64,000 nt of DNA, taken from assembly GCF_905475345.1 (NCBI RefSeq), contig NC_066586.1, forward strand, positions 18,764,812 through 18,828,811, written 5' to 3'. Shown here in pieces: positions 12,993 through 25,864 of the stretch. This DNA comes from Vespula vulgaris. Taxonomy: Eukaryota > Arthropoda > Insecta > Hymenoptera > Vespidae. Within the stretch, counting starts at the first letter, position 1. The number at the start of each line of letters is the position of its first letter. The notes below the pieces were generated by a model. That model did no database searches. It saw nothing but the letters and a program-made list of their open reading frames with translations, and had not been told where the DNA came from. A program made the translations under genes and the position numbers.

Positions 12993-13087
12993 TGAGACAG
13001 ACTAATAGAGAAAAAGAGATAGAGAGATTGGTACGGACGAAGACACAAGAGTTGTAAAATATTAACACCGTACTCCTCTCGTCGTCT

Positions 13088-13132
<45 letters not shown>

Positions 13133-13155
13133 GTCTCTCTCTCTCTCTCTCTCTC
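12955..13155. repeat. (GA)n ... (CT)n inverted pair
   Basis: A GA run (about 12955-12989) is followed about 100 bp later by a long CT run (about 13089-13155). The arms are complementary and could pair into a hairpin in RNA or single-stranded DNA. Confidence 0.85.
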
Positions 13156-14062
13156 TTTTCTCTTTGCCAACGTTTTCTCGCGTTCATAGTTTCTCACCTC
13201 TCCATATCGTTCTTCCCACCTCTCAACGAATTACTGTGTTTTTTTTTTCGATTTCGAGAGAAGCTGGTGGGAAATAAATTTTTCCGATTGTTTTGTTTAT
13301 TTTTTTGTTCTTCTTCTTGTTCTCTCTTGTCCTTTTTTTATTCTTTTTTTCATCTTCCTCCTTCTCGTTTTCTTTTTCCTTTCTTCTCTTCTTTCTCTTT
13401 CCTCTTTTTTTTTTTTTTTTACCTGCAGTTAGATAATGGCTCTAATCTTCCATGTAAGTACGTTTTTCTCCCTTTTAACATCTCGTCCATCTCGTTTTTC
13501 TATATTACGGACTTCAAGGAGAAACGAAAAAAAAAAGAAAAGTAGGAAAAGAAAGCGAGCGCAGCAACTAGACGGATTTTAAGAAAAGAAACGTGAGAAA
13601 CACAGAAGTTGGAGAATAATAATGAGAAATAAAGAAAACTAGTGTATATACATGCACACATAATATATATATACATATATATATATATGTATACACACAT
13701 ATAAAGGAAAAGTATACAGCTTGGATTTTTGCGACTCTTTCCCTTTCGGCATTTTTCTTACTACTTGCAAATCGCTTACTCGGCTTTCAGTCTGGACTTA
13801 CCTACCTTGTTCTATTTTATTTTTTTCTCTTGAAAGAAGAAAGAAAGAAAGATGAAACAGAAAGAGAAAGAGAGAAAGAGAGAGAGAGAGAGAAAGGACG
13901 AGAGAGAGAGAAAAAAGTTTGAAACACGTTCCATTCGTATTCAAAAATATAAAAAACAAATAAAAAAAAAAGTAATGATACTTCTTAAGAGTATTTTTTG
14001 TTTTTGCTTTTGTTCTTATGCTTTTTTATCGATAATAATTCAGACTCGATGCTTATGTTTCA

Positions 14063-14082
14063 TAATAATAATAATAATAATA

Positions 14083-14124
<42 letters not shown>

Positions 14125-14155
14125 ATTATTATAATTATTATTATTATTATTATTA
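14063..14155. repeat. (AAT)n-(ATT)n array with a strand switch
   Basis: ATA units change to TTA units near 14083, making the start of the array an inverted repeat. The rest is TTA with a few ATAATT interruptions. Frames through it are poly-Ile. Confidence 0.95.
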
Positions 14156-14830
14156 CATCGTTACCCTTCATTGAACATTTTCGTTCGATATTCGGACGCT
14201 GTGGTTAATGAACGCATCAAAGCAAATCCAGGAAGACACCTTTAGTGAGCACCTCGTGGTTGCATATTTGCGGCTTTAATAGAAGCTTTCAGTACGTTAA
14301 CCGGCCTCTAATGTGCGTTGTCTCGTTATTTATCGTGGTTTCCATGGGCATGATCGTTTTATGGCTGTTAAACCTCACCCTGTTTACGACTTCGCGTTGG
14401 TTCGCGAGAGGTTGGCCTGATGCAACACACAGAGTAGTCTACTTTTTGATATTATTAAGTGCGCTACATCTCTCGTTTTTCTACTTCTTTTTTTTTTGTT
14501 TTTTTTTTTCTTTTCATTTTTATCTTTGCGTTTTTTCATTTCTCTCTCTTTGTCTTTGTCTCTGTCTCTGACTCGTTTTCGTGGCATCGCGAGATACGCC
14601 TGTGTAAATTAATGAACCATATAATTAGCTTTCTACTTTAGTCGAGGATACTTTAAATGTTACTAGTTCTGATGAAAAATCTTCTTTAATTAGAAATCGT
14701 TTGTTTTAACTCAAAGTCCAATTTCTCGTTCGTTTAACGCTTCGAATAATTATAATTTTCTGTACGATCGTTTATAGGTATATAAATATTTATCTTGTAT
14801 AATGTAGCAACGCGTACGATTGAAATTGTC

Positions 14831-14842
14831 GATAAAATTTAC

Positions 14843-14875
<33 letters not shown>

Positions 14876-14949
14876 AATCGAATTTTTTTTTCCCCTTTCT
14901 CCCCTTTTCCTCCCCTTCTAATTTATTTCTCATTTTGATGAAATTTACC

Positions 14950-14980
<31 letters not shown>

Positions 14981-15048
14981 ATTGAATTTCTTTTTCTTTT
15001 TTCTTTTTTTCCTTTCTTTTTTTCTTCCCTTCTAATTTATTTCTGTCA
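14831..15048 (+). repeat. Two-unit local tandem duplication (about 105-110 bp)
   Basis: Both units have the order AAATTTACCTTTTTC, T-run, (T)AATCGAATT or ATTGAATT, T/C-rich spacer, TTCTAATTTATTTCT. Unit 1 is about 14831-14930 and unit 2 about 14938-15044. Differences are mostly in T-run lengths. Confidence 0.75.
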
Positions 15049-15824
15049 TTCCATTACCCTCTCTTTCAATATATTTTTTTCGTCGCTATCAAGTTGTACA
15101 ATGTTTTTCATTGAAACTCTTCTGCTTTTTTTCCTTTCCTCTGACAATACTTCCTACGTCCAACGTCGTTAAGTTCTTTCTTTATATTTTTCCACTTTGA
15201 TCTTGAAAGTATCATGGTCTAATAATCTCGGGTTCGTGTCCAAGCACGATCCCTTTTATCTACGGCAGATCATCTCCTTTAATTCAAGTAATCCTACCTC
15301 CAATTTACGAAAGAGAGTAACTCGTGCTCCTGAAACTCTATGATCTGATTAAACCGCTCGATTGTGCTTTTTCTTTTTGTCTTTCTTTTTTTTCTTCTTC
15401 TTTTTCTTTATTCTTTTTTTCTTTTTTGCTTCTCTGTCTCTCTCTCTCTCTCTCTTTTTTTTTTTAGAACGTCATCCCAATTTCCCTTTTCATTGTTTTC
15501 GTTTGTTTATTCGTATTTGCCCTTTTTTAATTCCTTTCAATTTTGTTTCGACCAACGCGAAGAGCGGCTAGTATACGTTATCAAATCGACAGATCGTTGG
15601 CGTAGCGCGTTAAAAACATCGATGCACTCCATTAATTACTCCAATTAATTAAATTATTGTCGATGGAATCTAAACAATACCGTAACGTTCTCTCGAATTT
15701 TCGAATTTCTCCCTGTCCTACGATATCGTCGAGTGGGAGTATTTGGGCGAAAAAAAAAGAAAAAAAACAAGGGAAGGAGATAAAAAGAGAAATACAATTT
15801 ACCGTTCACCGTGACGATAACAAG

Positions 15825-15828
<4 letters not shown>

Positions 15829-15885
<57 letters not shown>
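15829..15885. repeat. (GA)n microsatellite
   Basis: Close to 28 GA units, followed 70 bp later by a (TA)n array. Confidence 0.95.
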
Positions 15886-15887
<2 letters not shown>

Positions 15888-15953
15888 GAGAGAAAAAAAG
15901 GAAGATGTACGAATTTGTATTTTAAAGATTTGCATCAATCGACGCGCAGATGG

Positions 15954-15994
<41 letters not shown>
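15954..15994. repeat. (TA)n microsatellite
   Basis: About 20 TA units. Confidence 0.95.
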
Positions 15995-15997
<3 letters not shown>

Positions 15998-16200
15998 GAT
16001 TGTCGCGATCTCCAGTATATAAACGAAAGAAAAAAAGAAAGAAAAAAACAGAAAAGAAAAAAGAGAAGAGAGAAAAGAAAAGTAAGGTCGAAAAAAAAAA
16101 TGGAACATATGACACGATAAAACAATAGAATTTTTTTTCTCCATCTTTTTTTCTTTTCTTCCTTTCACATTTGACGATATTATCATCGTCAAGCAAATAT

Positions 16201-16228
16201 CATAGATAATAATTATTTATTATCTATG
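16201..16228. repeat. Perfect 12-bp inverted repeat with 4-nt loop
   Basis: CATAGATAATAA at 16201-16212 pairs perfectly with TTATTATCTATG at 16217-16228 around a TTAT loop. It is AT-rich, so a chance origin is possible. It is not followed by a clear transcription unit. Confidence 0.8.
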
Positions 16229-16520
16229 TCTCTCGTATACCAACAAAGATTAATCTATTTGTTGAATGTCCGTTCGATGGACTAACCGCAGCTCGATTAA
16301 CCGAATTCTATGGCTTTTATTAACGGACTCTCTATTCGAATTTCAATAGGCGAATTTCAATGACCGATTTGAAATTACTTGTCCATGTAATTCGAGTGTA
16401 ATTCGCTATGTGAAAATTTGACGTAGAGTTCGTTAGATTATTATCGATGCCACGGGGAAAATGAATGAATCAATGTCGAGATCTCATCGACATTTGTCGT
16501 CTGAAATTTATTAATTGATG

Positions 16521-16523
<3 letters not shown>

Positions 16524-16568
<45 letters not shown>
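16524..16568. repeat. (CT)n microsatellite
   Basis: About 22 CT units. Confidence 0.95.
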
Positions 16569-16571
<3 letters not shown>

Positions 16572-17487
16572 CTGTCATTCTCCATTTATCTATATCTCCA
16601 TCTCTATCGCGTTAATAAGGTTTCATTTGGTTTTCTTTTACGCATATTCGTACGTTTGCTTTTTTGTCTGTCTCCTATTCGATATGATACTCCATTTGAT
16701 TTCGTACTCGATTCATTTTTACTGTTGTTTTATTTTATCGTCGTTCTTTACATACATATGTAGCACAACACACCGTACAACATACTCTACTAACGATTTT
16801 CAGGAACGTACGCGAGCATTTATTTACATCGCGATTCGCGCGTACACCCGTGCGGTTTTATTCGAGCAAGAATATTCATTAACGGCCGACGTAATTGTAT
16901 TCGGCCAGACTAGAACCGAGGTCTCTCTTGTTTCATAAACGTTGATTGTTTTACTTTTTTTCTTTTCTTTTTTTTTTTTTGTTTTCTTTCTTCCTTTCTT
17001 TTCTGTTTTCTCTCTCTCTCTTTTTTTCTCACGACTCAAAACAAACTGCCCCTATTTACCATATGTAAAGTTTAATTCATCATATTAACTTTAATCGAAA
17101 TATTCGAATGGTTTGTAAATATGTGCAATTAGTAAGTACATATTTACGTATTTATATAATTTACATTACATATATAACACACACACACAAACCATAACAG
17201 AAGAATATGACTATATATCATCCAGTCGTTAATCAAGTATTATTTCATAAATCCTTATAACCCTTTATAAAAGGTGTAATGAAAGAGAATAATTCAAGGA
17301 GAATGTGCAAGGCAGAATTTTGACAATACTTTCATAGTATATCTCACGTACAAATATACGTTAATTGTTATCTATTAATTATTTCGTATGATACAAAAGA
17401 GATTTTGTTTATCTTTCTTTTCTTTTCTTTTTTTTCTTTTTTTTTTGTTTTTTACTTATGAAACTTTGAACAACTTTGGAACATATC

Positions 17488-17525
<38 letters not shown>

Positions 17526-19215
17526 GAGGACAACATTAAACCATAAAGCTTCAAAAGCAAAAGACGAAGACGTTATTTAACATGATAGCCCATCATGATG
17601 TATAATCCCAAAGGATTTATGTTTCCCGCCATTAAATAGGAGTTCCTTGCGCTTTCAACTCGGATAGATAGATTTCTGCATAATTTCTATCTCGCAAGGG
17701 ATTTCTCTCCTTTCACTTTGAGGGATTATTAACTTATAATATGCCAGTCTGAAATACGTTAATTGTTCTCAATGTTGCTTTCTGTATCTAATCGATAAGT
17801 ACGTATAGATATGGGAAATAATCAGCGAATGAAAATGAAACGAATAAACGATCGAACGATCATTTATTTGTCCTTCTATTTTACCAATTCTTTTTTCTTT
17901 TCCATTTCTTTTTCCTTTCTTCATTTCTCTTTTTCCTTATAATATTTCCTCGTTTTAAATATTTCTAACATAGAAGTATACCAATATATGGTAGTTTTAA
18001 TCGTTCGAAAAGTACTACCATCTATAAAGTACCACCAAAACTTTTCCATACTCATCCGACATTCCAACCGTCCTTCTATTTCTCGTTGGATATCGAAGCT
18101 TTCGTTTTGCAACGCGACGTTAAAAGCTACGAACGAAAAATCCCTTCTCTCTTTTTCTCTTTGTTCCTAGCACGTTATTGCCTTCTCTCTTCCTTTTCTT
18201 TCTTTCTTTCTTTCTCTCTCTCTCTCTCTCTCTCTCTTTTTCGAACCTTTTCAACTATCTTCTTTGTTTTATATTTTATATTCCCTCATTACAGTAATAC
18301 CTGTATCTTTTTTAACTTCTCTTTAATTTTATACTTTCATTTGCTCTTCTTTTTATCTCATATCTATCATCTTTTTTGCAAGTGCTTTAAATATATCAAT
18401 TTTGTAATATTAAACGCATTTCCCTCTCTCTTTCTTTCTCAAAAAAAAAAAAACAAAATGAAAAATAGAAGGAGAACGAAAAAACAAGAAGAACAAGGAG
18501 AAGCAGAAAAAGAAATTTTAAACGAAGTATCCGTTCGACGATAAAGATGGAAGAAAGAATTTTTTGTATTCTTGTATTCGAGCTTTCGCGTTCTTGTCGA
18601 TTCGTTTTGAAGAGAATAATGAAGGTACTTTGGTACGTTCTGACGTTTCACGCTTTTGTCACGGCTCGAAGCGACGAGTACGTACGTACGAAGTAAGTAC
18701 TTACGTTCGGCTGGCAAGTACGTGCCGGAAACCGACCTATGAGAATAATCGATTGTAGAAAAGAGTAGAGAAGAAATTGGAACGATTATCGTCGTCGAGC
18801 AAGCTCGAAACCGATATGCCGGGATGCGGAAAGATACGAGGCTTTTCGTATCGCCACCGATTTCAATCGACTCTTTTTAACGATTAATCGTTCTCTTCCT
18901 ACTCGCATGTATCTATTCCTGTAACAGTATCCGCTTCACTCTCTAAAACGTATAGCTATATATACTTCTCGAGAACGATGCACTCTCACTCTCTCTCTCT
19001 CTCTCTCTCTCTCTTACTTTCTCTTTCTCTCTCTTTCTCTCTCTCTTTATACGAGAACGTTCAATTTCCTCCAACGTTCGAAATCGATTCTCGTGTAATT
19101 GATCAGGTATAGATGGATTTAATCGACTGTAAGCGTATCGAGTAAACGGTTTATTTTATCTGGTTTACTTTACCTCAAATTGCTAGAGATTTTCTTATGT
19201 GTAGAAATGACCGGA

Positions 19216-19515
19216 CATTTAAAAGGAATTTCTCTTGATGACTACTCTTTGTCGTCTTTCTTCTCGTTCTTTCTTTCTTTTTTTCTTTTTTATTGAAAGA
19301 AATTTTAAATGAAGTTTGAAATTAAGAGAAATCGTTTAAAGGAAGTCTCTCTCGATGACCACTCTTTGTCGTCTTTTAATTTTCTCTTGTTCGTCTTTTT
19401 CTTTCTTCTTTCTTTCTTTTTTTTTTTTTTTATTGAAAGAAATTTGAAAGAAATTTGAAATTGAGAGTAATCGTTTAAAGGAAACTTCTCTCGATGATTA
19501 CTCTTTGTTTTCCTT
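19216..19515 (+). repeat. Three-unit local tandem repeat (about 120-140 bp)
   Basis: Each unit starts TTTAAA(A)GGAA followed by TCTC.CGATGA..ACTCTTTGT (unit starts about 19217, 19335 and 19474). Units 1 and 2 continue through a T/C-rich spacer to TTTTTATTGAAAGAAATTT..A and GAAAT..GAGA. Unit 3 is truncated after ACTCTTTGT and decays into T-rich sequence. Confidence 0.8.
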
Positions 19516-20136
19516 CTTCTTTTTTCTTCTTCTTTTTTTTCTTTTTATCTTCGCGCCTTAGATAAATAGCATCGATCGAGGATTAATCATTTTCTCTATA
19601 TTTTCATTTCGCAAAAGGAAAAACTGTATTCTCGATAATGTTTTGCGATATAATGCGTTTGTTTTTGAAAAGTAGGTAGTACTATCTCGCGATATAGCGC
19701 GTGCCTCTCGACTTCAAACAAAAACGAAATAGCTTTAATTCGGAGTTACTCGGAATTTCATTAAAAAATTTCGGCTTAACAATGCCGAGAAGCGAGAACG
19801 TAGGAGCACCAGTTTCTACTCGACTCAGAACCGACCTGGTTAAAATTTAATGAAGGCGCCGTCAACATTCTCCCGGGTGATTATCTTTGTCGTTGAATAA
19901 AGCGAGCTCCTTTATATTCCAATCTCTCCCAGTCGTTTCTCGCGAACCCCTGTTGGAAGACAAAAGATCGGTTTTGAAGTAACGAACGATGGATATGGAT
20001 TGAATTACGAGAGATAATATACCGTGGATTTCGCGTGGCTAAATAAATGCACTTTTCGTCCCTATGAATTCACATAAACGACTTATCCTCGTAACGTTAC
20101 AATTTGGTTTATCATCCATTAAATTGATTCTTGCCA

Positions 20137-20181
<45 letters not shown>

Positions 20182-22104
20182 CCTTATTCGATGTTGAAAT
20201 TGTCAGGAGAAAATAAAACGTCAAGGGATAGATCGAGTCACGAGTCAAATTCTTGTCGAGCGTTTTAACCCTAACATTTTTTACGACTAGTTCCCTTACC
20301 TTAGATTTATTCGTACGTATTTGTACGAAGAGATCTATACGATATCCATGTAGAGAGATATAAAAGAGAGATTTTCGATATCGAGAAAATACTTTCTTTT
20401 TCGTTGTTTGTTTAGAGAATCAACTATTGTTTAGAATGCTCGATCGTCTCGATATCGTCTACATCAATGTTTCACTGTAAACATCGAGTTTCTATATATT
20501 TCTGAAAATCTATAAACTTGTGTTAACATATATTTACCTGTACACACAAACACACACACATATATGTATGTATATATCTGTGTACGCGTTTCGTCTCTTT
20601 AATAGCAACATGTCGGAGGTACCTTTTCGAGGGTTTGCAGACTTTATTATCCTCCGAGTACAGCCGGAAACTCATTAGCAAAAGCTCTCCGCCCTTTGCC
20701 TCTCAACTCCGCTTCGCCTAAGCTCGTTTTACTCCTTGCACACCTCTTGGTTCCTCTCGTTCGACTGAAACCAGGACGAACGAACGCAACCCTTCTTCGT
20801 TACACCACCGCGCTTCCCTCGGGCGTCCGTACCAGACGTTCTCTCATGACGAGGGTAACTAATTGTAATTTCGCGATTATGATTATCCACGCGAATTGCC
20901 GCGACGGTCTTATAATTAAAGGAATCTAAGGGGTTTCTTCTATTTTCTCGATAAATCTCGAGAAAACGAAAACGACTTTGCTCGATTATTAATTATTTCC
21001 ATCGAAGAATCAAATTATTATCTACGTGATATTTACTCGTACATTTTCTTTTTCTTTTTCTTCCTTTCTCCTTTCTTCCTACTTTTTCTTTTTCTCAATA
21101 TTCTCTTGAATTATTTCTCGCCAAAAAAATAAACAGTAAGTAAATTAAAGAATGAATAAGTAAATAAAGAAATTGGAGATATCCTTATACTTATTACTTA
21201 CTTACATTCACCATCGTCGTCAACCTTTCACGGCGATAACTATAACGCAAACGTGCCTGTTGTAAGAACGATATCGAATTCCTGAAACGACCATCGACTA
21301 CAAACTCGCGAGATATAATTCTAAGCAGGACGTGTTCCTATTAAAGTCTCCCGAGACACGGCCGACACGCCATACCATCCTTCGTTGCTCGTAATCGTGC
21401 TCGTATATAATGACGAAGCTCGTCATATATAATCTATCCACGATTTTTTCGACGCGAGAAATGAATTTTCTTTTTCTTTTTTTTTTCTTTTTTTTTTTAC
21501 AAAATTCCTTCTCTTATCTCCTTCCTTTCTCCCTTCTTCCACCCTCAACTCTATCTCTACCATATCGCACGCAACGACGAAAGAGATTGATACTTCTAAA
21601 CTTAAAATAATCATTGCGATGAAATTCAACAAAAAAAGAAAAGAAAACTGTATTATTTAAGTACTGAAGTAAGAATGAAAGTTTAAACGTATAAATTTAT
21701 CGATAGGATAATATAAAATCCCCAAGGAACCGAATTCCTTGATTTAACGGACGATAATATCTCAATGGTCCCTAGACGATCGTTAAATCTTCGGACCTAT
21801 TGTAATAACGATTTTTTTCTTTACTTTTTTCTTTCCTTCCCCTTTCTGTGTTAGTCGGCGCCGTGTATGTTTTATGAACGATCGACGAAATTTTACGGGA
21901 GAGATCTGTCTATATAATATCCTCCTACCAACGCGGTGAGGATGAAAATGATGATGAAAAAGACGAAAAAGAAAAAAAAGAGAAAAAAAGAACGATGAGA
22001 TAGGAGGTCGTATGCGTAGATATCGAAAGTTTGTGATCACCGACGTTATTTTATATTTTCCGATTTTCCAAAAGAACGAGCAACATTAAGCCTCCGTCGA
22101 ACTC

Positions 22105-22152
<48 letters not shown>
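22105..22152. repeat. (TA)n microsatellite
   Basis: About 24 TA units. Confidence 0.95.
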
Positions 22153-22156
<4 letters not shown>

Positions 22157-22554
22157 TGTAATAGTAGATAGGTAGGTACCATATGACGTAACGAGGACGA
22201 AGTGCTTTTCAATGGAAATAACGTCGAAGCTGGTATTGCAATGGGGGCTATGGTACCGCCGGAAATTCAAGGCACTCCCACCATGAAAAAAGAAGCTGTC
22301 GGAATGGCGCAGCATTAAATTATCGTATATTGTCTGCTATTCGGTTTCGTACGTATATATGTAGCGTATGTGCATACATATGTGTGTGTATATATATATA
22401 TATACATATGTTCATGTGTGTATGTACTTACGTATATATATGAGCTTATATACACAGACATACGTTATACATACGTATAAAATGCATTATCGATGCGACT
22501 TTCGAGCTTTACGTGGCAAGTTTCGCCTACTTTTTCTTCCCTTTTTTTTTTCTT

Positions 22555-22594
22555 TTTTTACTACTTCTACTACTATTACTACTACTACTACTAC

Positions 22595-22626
<32 letters not shown>

Positions 22627-22640
22627 CTTCTTCTACTTCT
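22555..22640. repeat. Compound (CTA)n-(CTT)n array
   Basis: CTA/TTA units grade into a pure CTT run. All three forward frames stay open through it (poly-Thr/Ser, poly-Tyr/Phe, poly-Leu), which shows that the open frames are repeat artefacts. Confidence 0.9.
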
Positions 22641-24465
22641 TATTTTTCTTTTTCCCCTTCTATTCTTTTTCTATTCGAATTCCAAGACTTCCCGTCGAAG
22701 AACATCCCGAGTATCTTTTGTTATCTTTTCAAGATATACCACCCTTTTTATTATTTTATGCCGAATTTTCTTTTTTTTTTTCTCTTTAAGATTCCTTAGC
22801 TACACCAAATAAAGCATGACCGACGTGACACACACGTATAATAACTGCTTTGGGAATATACCGGAATATAATGGATTGAAACGATCATTCGTTCTTCCCA
22901 CCCTTATCTCCCGAAATACTACCTATCACTACTTCTTTATTTAAGGAAAGAAATGACGTGAATGTATTACTTCTCCCTTTTTTTCCCCTTCCTTTTTTCT
23001 CTCTTTTTCTTCCTCAAGCAGGATTCGTTTGAAGCTTTTCGAACGATAAATATTACACGAGATACATAAGAACGTTACATATGTATATTTTACTCATATA
23101 TTCGTGACATTATTCGTCCGAACGGATCATCACCAAAAGCCAACCCCCATACATTTTCCATTATTCACAAAGTACGGAATGTGCGTAAGCACTTTTGAAG
23201 AATGTCAATTGCATCATTGTTCATAAACTAGACGAATTTTATTTATTCTTTTATTTCTATCTCTCTTTCTCTCTCCATCTATCTATATATATATATATTT
23301 TTTTTTTCTTGCTCTTTTTCCTTCGTTTACTTTTATCTTATTTTTATAACGAATTACGTATAAAAATGTTCGCGCGCTAGAACCTTAGCTCCGAGCGAAA
23401 GGATCATTTTCTTTTTTCGAGAATCTCTCACCCTCCATCCTCTATCATTCCAACTCCTTCCACTTTTTACATTAACTAAGAAGAAAAGGGCGCGAACTAA
23501 CCGTAAAGCCTCTTTCACGCAGGCCTTAACTCGACCGACGAGTTCAAAACTTTTCTCCTGGAATGTTATTAATTATTCAGAGTTTTGCTTACGCGGTTTC
23601 GTACCAACGAAAAAGCACACACACACGTGCGTGTATGTATGTATATATGTACAAATTTTATCTATGGTATATCCATTGGTTGGTTACGAGTTTATCAAAA
23701 GTTCGAACTTATTCTAATTACGAATGGATAACGTTACTGTTTGTAATCACTCGTTTCTTTTAATTACAAATAAGAAATAAATTAATAGCATTGAAATAAT
23801 TCTTTTATTTCCAAACATCAAATGATTATTTATTTCCGATGGGGTTTCGACCAGCGAGAGAAACGGCTTCATGAGTACTCAATTATAATTTTATATTATA
23901 TCTAAGTTTCTCTCCCATATATTTTTTTCCTTTTTCTTTTTCTTTTTTCTTCTTCTACTTCTTTCTTTTTTTAAACACGGACGTACGTATAATACGAGAT
24001 AAACTCGTCCGGTACCATTAAGAGAAGACAGCAATGCGGAATAACAGAAGAAAAAGAGATAGAAGAGAGGATTGAAACGTTCATTGCCATGTTGTTATCC
24101 TTTTATTTCGTCGGCATTAAAGTTTTTTTTTTCTTTTTTCTCTTTTTTTCTTTTTTTTTTGAGGTAGAGGTGGATATAAAAGACTTTAAAGACGATAGAC
24201 AAGAATCCGTTCTTTCTACCCGGTTTATCTTCGACCTCCGATTGTTCAGCTTTATATCGACTTTCGGATTACTTTTAACGGTAACAAACGGCGGAGTAAG
24301 GTAACGAGCCATTTCGCGATACCTCTAATCTCGAGAGTGTTTTCTAAGTTGACCTCGAGATAAGGAAATATTCTTTGTAATGTTGCGAAAAAAGTTTTCG
24401 AACGTTTTGCATAGATAGAATGCGAATGAGAAAAAAACAGAGAGAGAGAAAGAAAAAGAAAAATC

Positions 24466-24467
<2 letters not shown>

Positions 24468-24512
<45 letters not shown>
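24468..24512. repeat. (GA)n microsatellite
   Basis: About 22 GA units preceded by an imperfect purine-rich tract. Confidence 0.95.
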
Positions 24513-24515
<3 letters not shown>

Positions 24516-25248
24516 TAATCCAAGAAAGAAAGGATCTCGATGATACGACTCGAAATTTCATTACATTTGCTTTTTACAAAAATAGTCGACAACTTTACTA
24601 AACGTACGAAGTGTTCTGTAATCGTACAATAAAAAAAAAAAAATGTACGAATTTTATCTATCGAAAGTTTTACTTGAACTAGAGATCATCTTTCTAAAGT
24701 AATATCTTGTATGGGTGTAAGTGTGTGTAGAAGTGAGTGTGAGTGTACATGTAAAGATTTTCAACGAAAGCTTTCTTCTGAAATAGTATCGATATCGTTA
24801 CTTTTTCTTGACAATCGGATATTTTTGTAAAGTTAGAAGGAGTTGGGCGGAGCCAGGACATTTTCGAATGTTCGATCGATCTATGTATACTTATATATAC
24901 ATGTGTGTGTGTACATACATGTATATATATATATATATGTATTTATTGTATGTATGTATATATATATGTATGTATTTTTCTTTTTCTATCTCGTTTTCGA
25001 AAGTTATAAAATGTTCGTTCCTTTCTATATACATTCGTTCGATCATTAACGCGGATATCGATTTTATTTCATTATTAGAAATTTCGTTTGATCTTTAATA
25101 CGAATATCGTTGTTATTTTATTAATATTCCATGAAACGTTCTCTTTAAATTTCGTTGCTATATCGATGTTTAATTGGGGACTTTTGAACCCAACATAACG
25201 AAGAGTACGATTGTAACGAAAGTTATTGTTCGATTGAAGTAGTAACCA

Positions 25249-25250
<2 letters not shown>

Positions 25251-25293
<43 letters not shown>
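25251..25293. repeat. (TA)n microsatellite
   Basis: About 21 TA units. A second TA array lies at 25490-25530. Confidence 0.95.
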
Positions 25294-25295
<2 letters not shown>

Positions 25296-25300
25296 CATTC

Positions 25301-25482
25301 TATTCGTAGCAACTCGCGTTGAAGTATAAAGGGAGGGATAATTCAAATTGAGTTTCAAAGGGTGTATGTACGTAATTATAGATAGGTACGTTGAACTGTA
25401 ATGGATCGATTAATGAATCTTTTAAAGCAAAATACTATTTTTCGCGAGATAGTCTTGTGTTCATTCTCATTTCTATATATAC

Positions 25483-25531
<49 letters not shown>

Positions 25532-25673
25532 TATATATTTTTTATTCGAGTGTCGAGTACAACTCTAAGCAAAGATGTTTCTGTAAACTTTGCTGTGTAC
25601 CTACAATTTGTTTGTGACGAAAAAAGAGAACCAGTAGATACAGAGATAGAAAAAGAGAAACATAAAAAGAGAT

Positions 25674-25718
<45 letters not shown>

Positions 25719-25832
25719 TAAGGGCACGGTATTTGCACGTTTTTCTTCTATATGGACCCTTGCGAACGTGAAAGAGGAGCGTTGCTCTCGAGACCCAACG
25801 AGAATTCATCCCATTACTATCTCGCGCGAGGG

Positions 25833-25864
<32 letters not shown>

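Larger units (their letters stand above)
12101..16000. other. Alternating purine- and pyrimidine-rich non-coding DNA with one complex island
   Basis: Pyrimidine-rich (12120-12230), purine-rich (12236-12345) and again pyrimidine-rich (12390-12660) blocks follow each other. Then come a TAG-type array at 12797-12863, (GA)n and (CT)n arms at 12955-13155, (ATA/TTA)n at 14063-14155 and a duplicated T-rich unit at 14831-15048. The segment 14205-14470 is non-repetitive and of higher complexity. I see no supported gene. Confidence 0.6.
16001..19960. other. Non-coding DNA with several complex islands
   Basis: Simple repeats include (CT)n at 16524-16568, (TA)n at 17490-17523, (CT)n at 18217-18238 and CT-rich sequence at 18986-19050. 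Higher-complexity, non-repetitive stretches lie at about 16790-16935, 17580-17760, 18590-18860 and 19560-19960. None has a recognisable domain in any frame. They are candidates for conserved non-coding sequence. Confidence 0.55.
19961..22820. other. Non-coding DNA; complex island at 20600-20930
   Basis: (GA)n lies at 20140-20175, a CA/TA-rich patch near 20545-20580, (TA)n at 22105-22152, and a compound CTA/CTT array at 22555-22640. The stretch 20600-20930 is GC-richer and non-repetitive. It has a 77-codon frame without a recognised domain and, at its 3' end, several TAATT/GATTA words. I see no supported gene. Confidence 0.55.
22821..25300. other. AT-rich non-coding DNA, no gene seen
   Basis: Mostly unique AT-rich sequence with T-rich runs, a (GA)n array at 24468-24512, TG/TA-rich sequence at 24715-24975 and a (TA)n array at 25251-25293. 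A slightly more complex stretch lies around 24170-24340. No domain or RNA gene was recognised. Confidence 0.6.

Noticed and set aside
13852..14208. Poly-Ile frame
   Set aside because: Direct translation of the ATT array.
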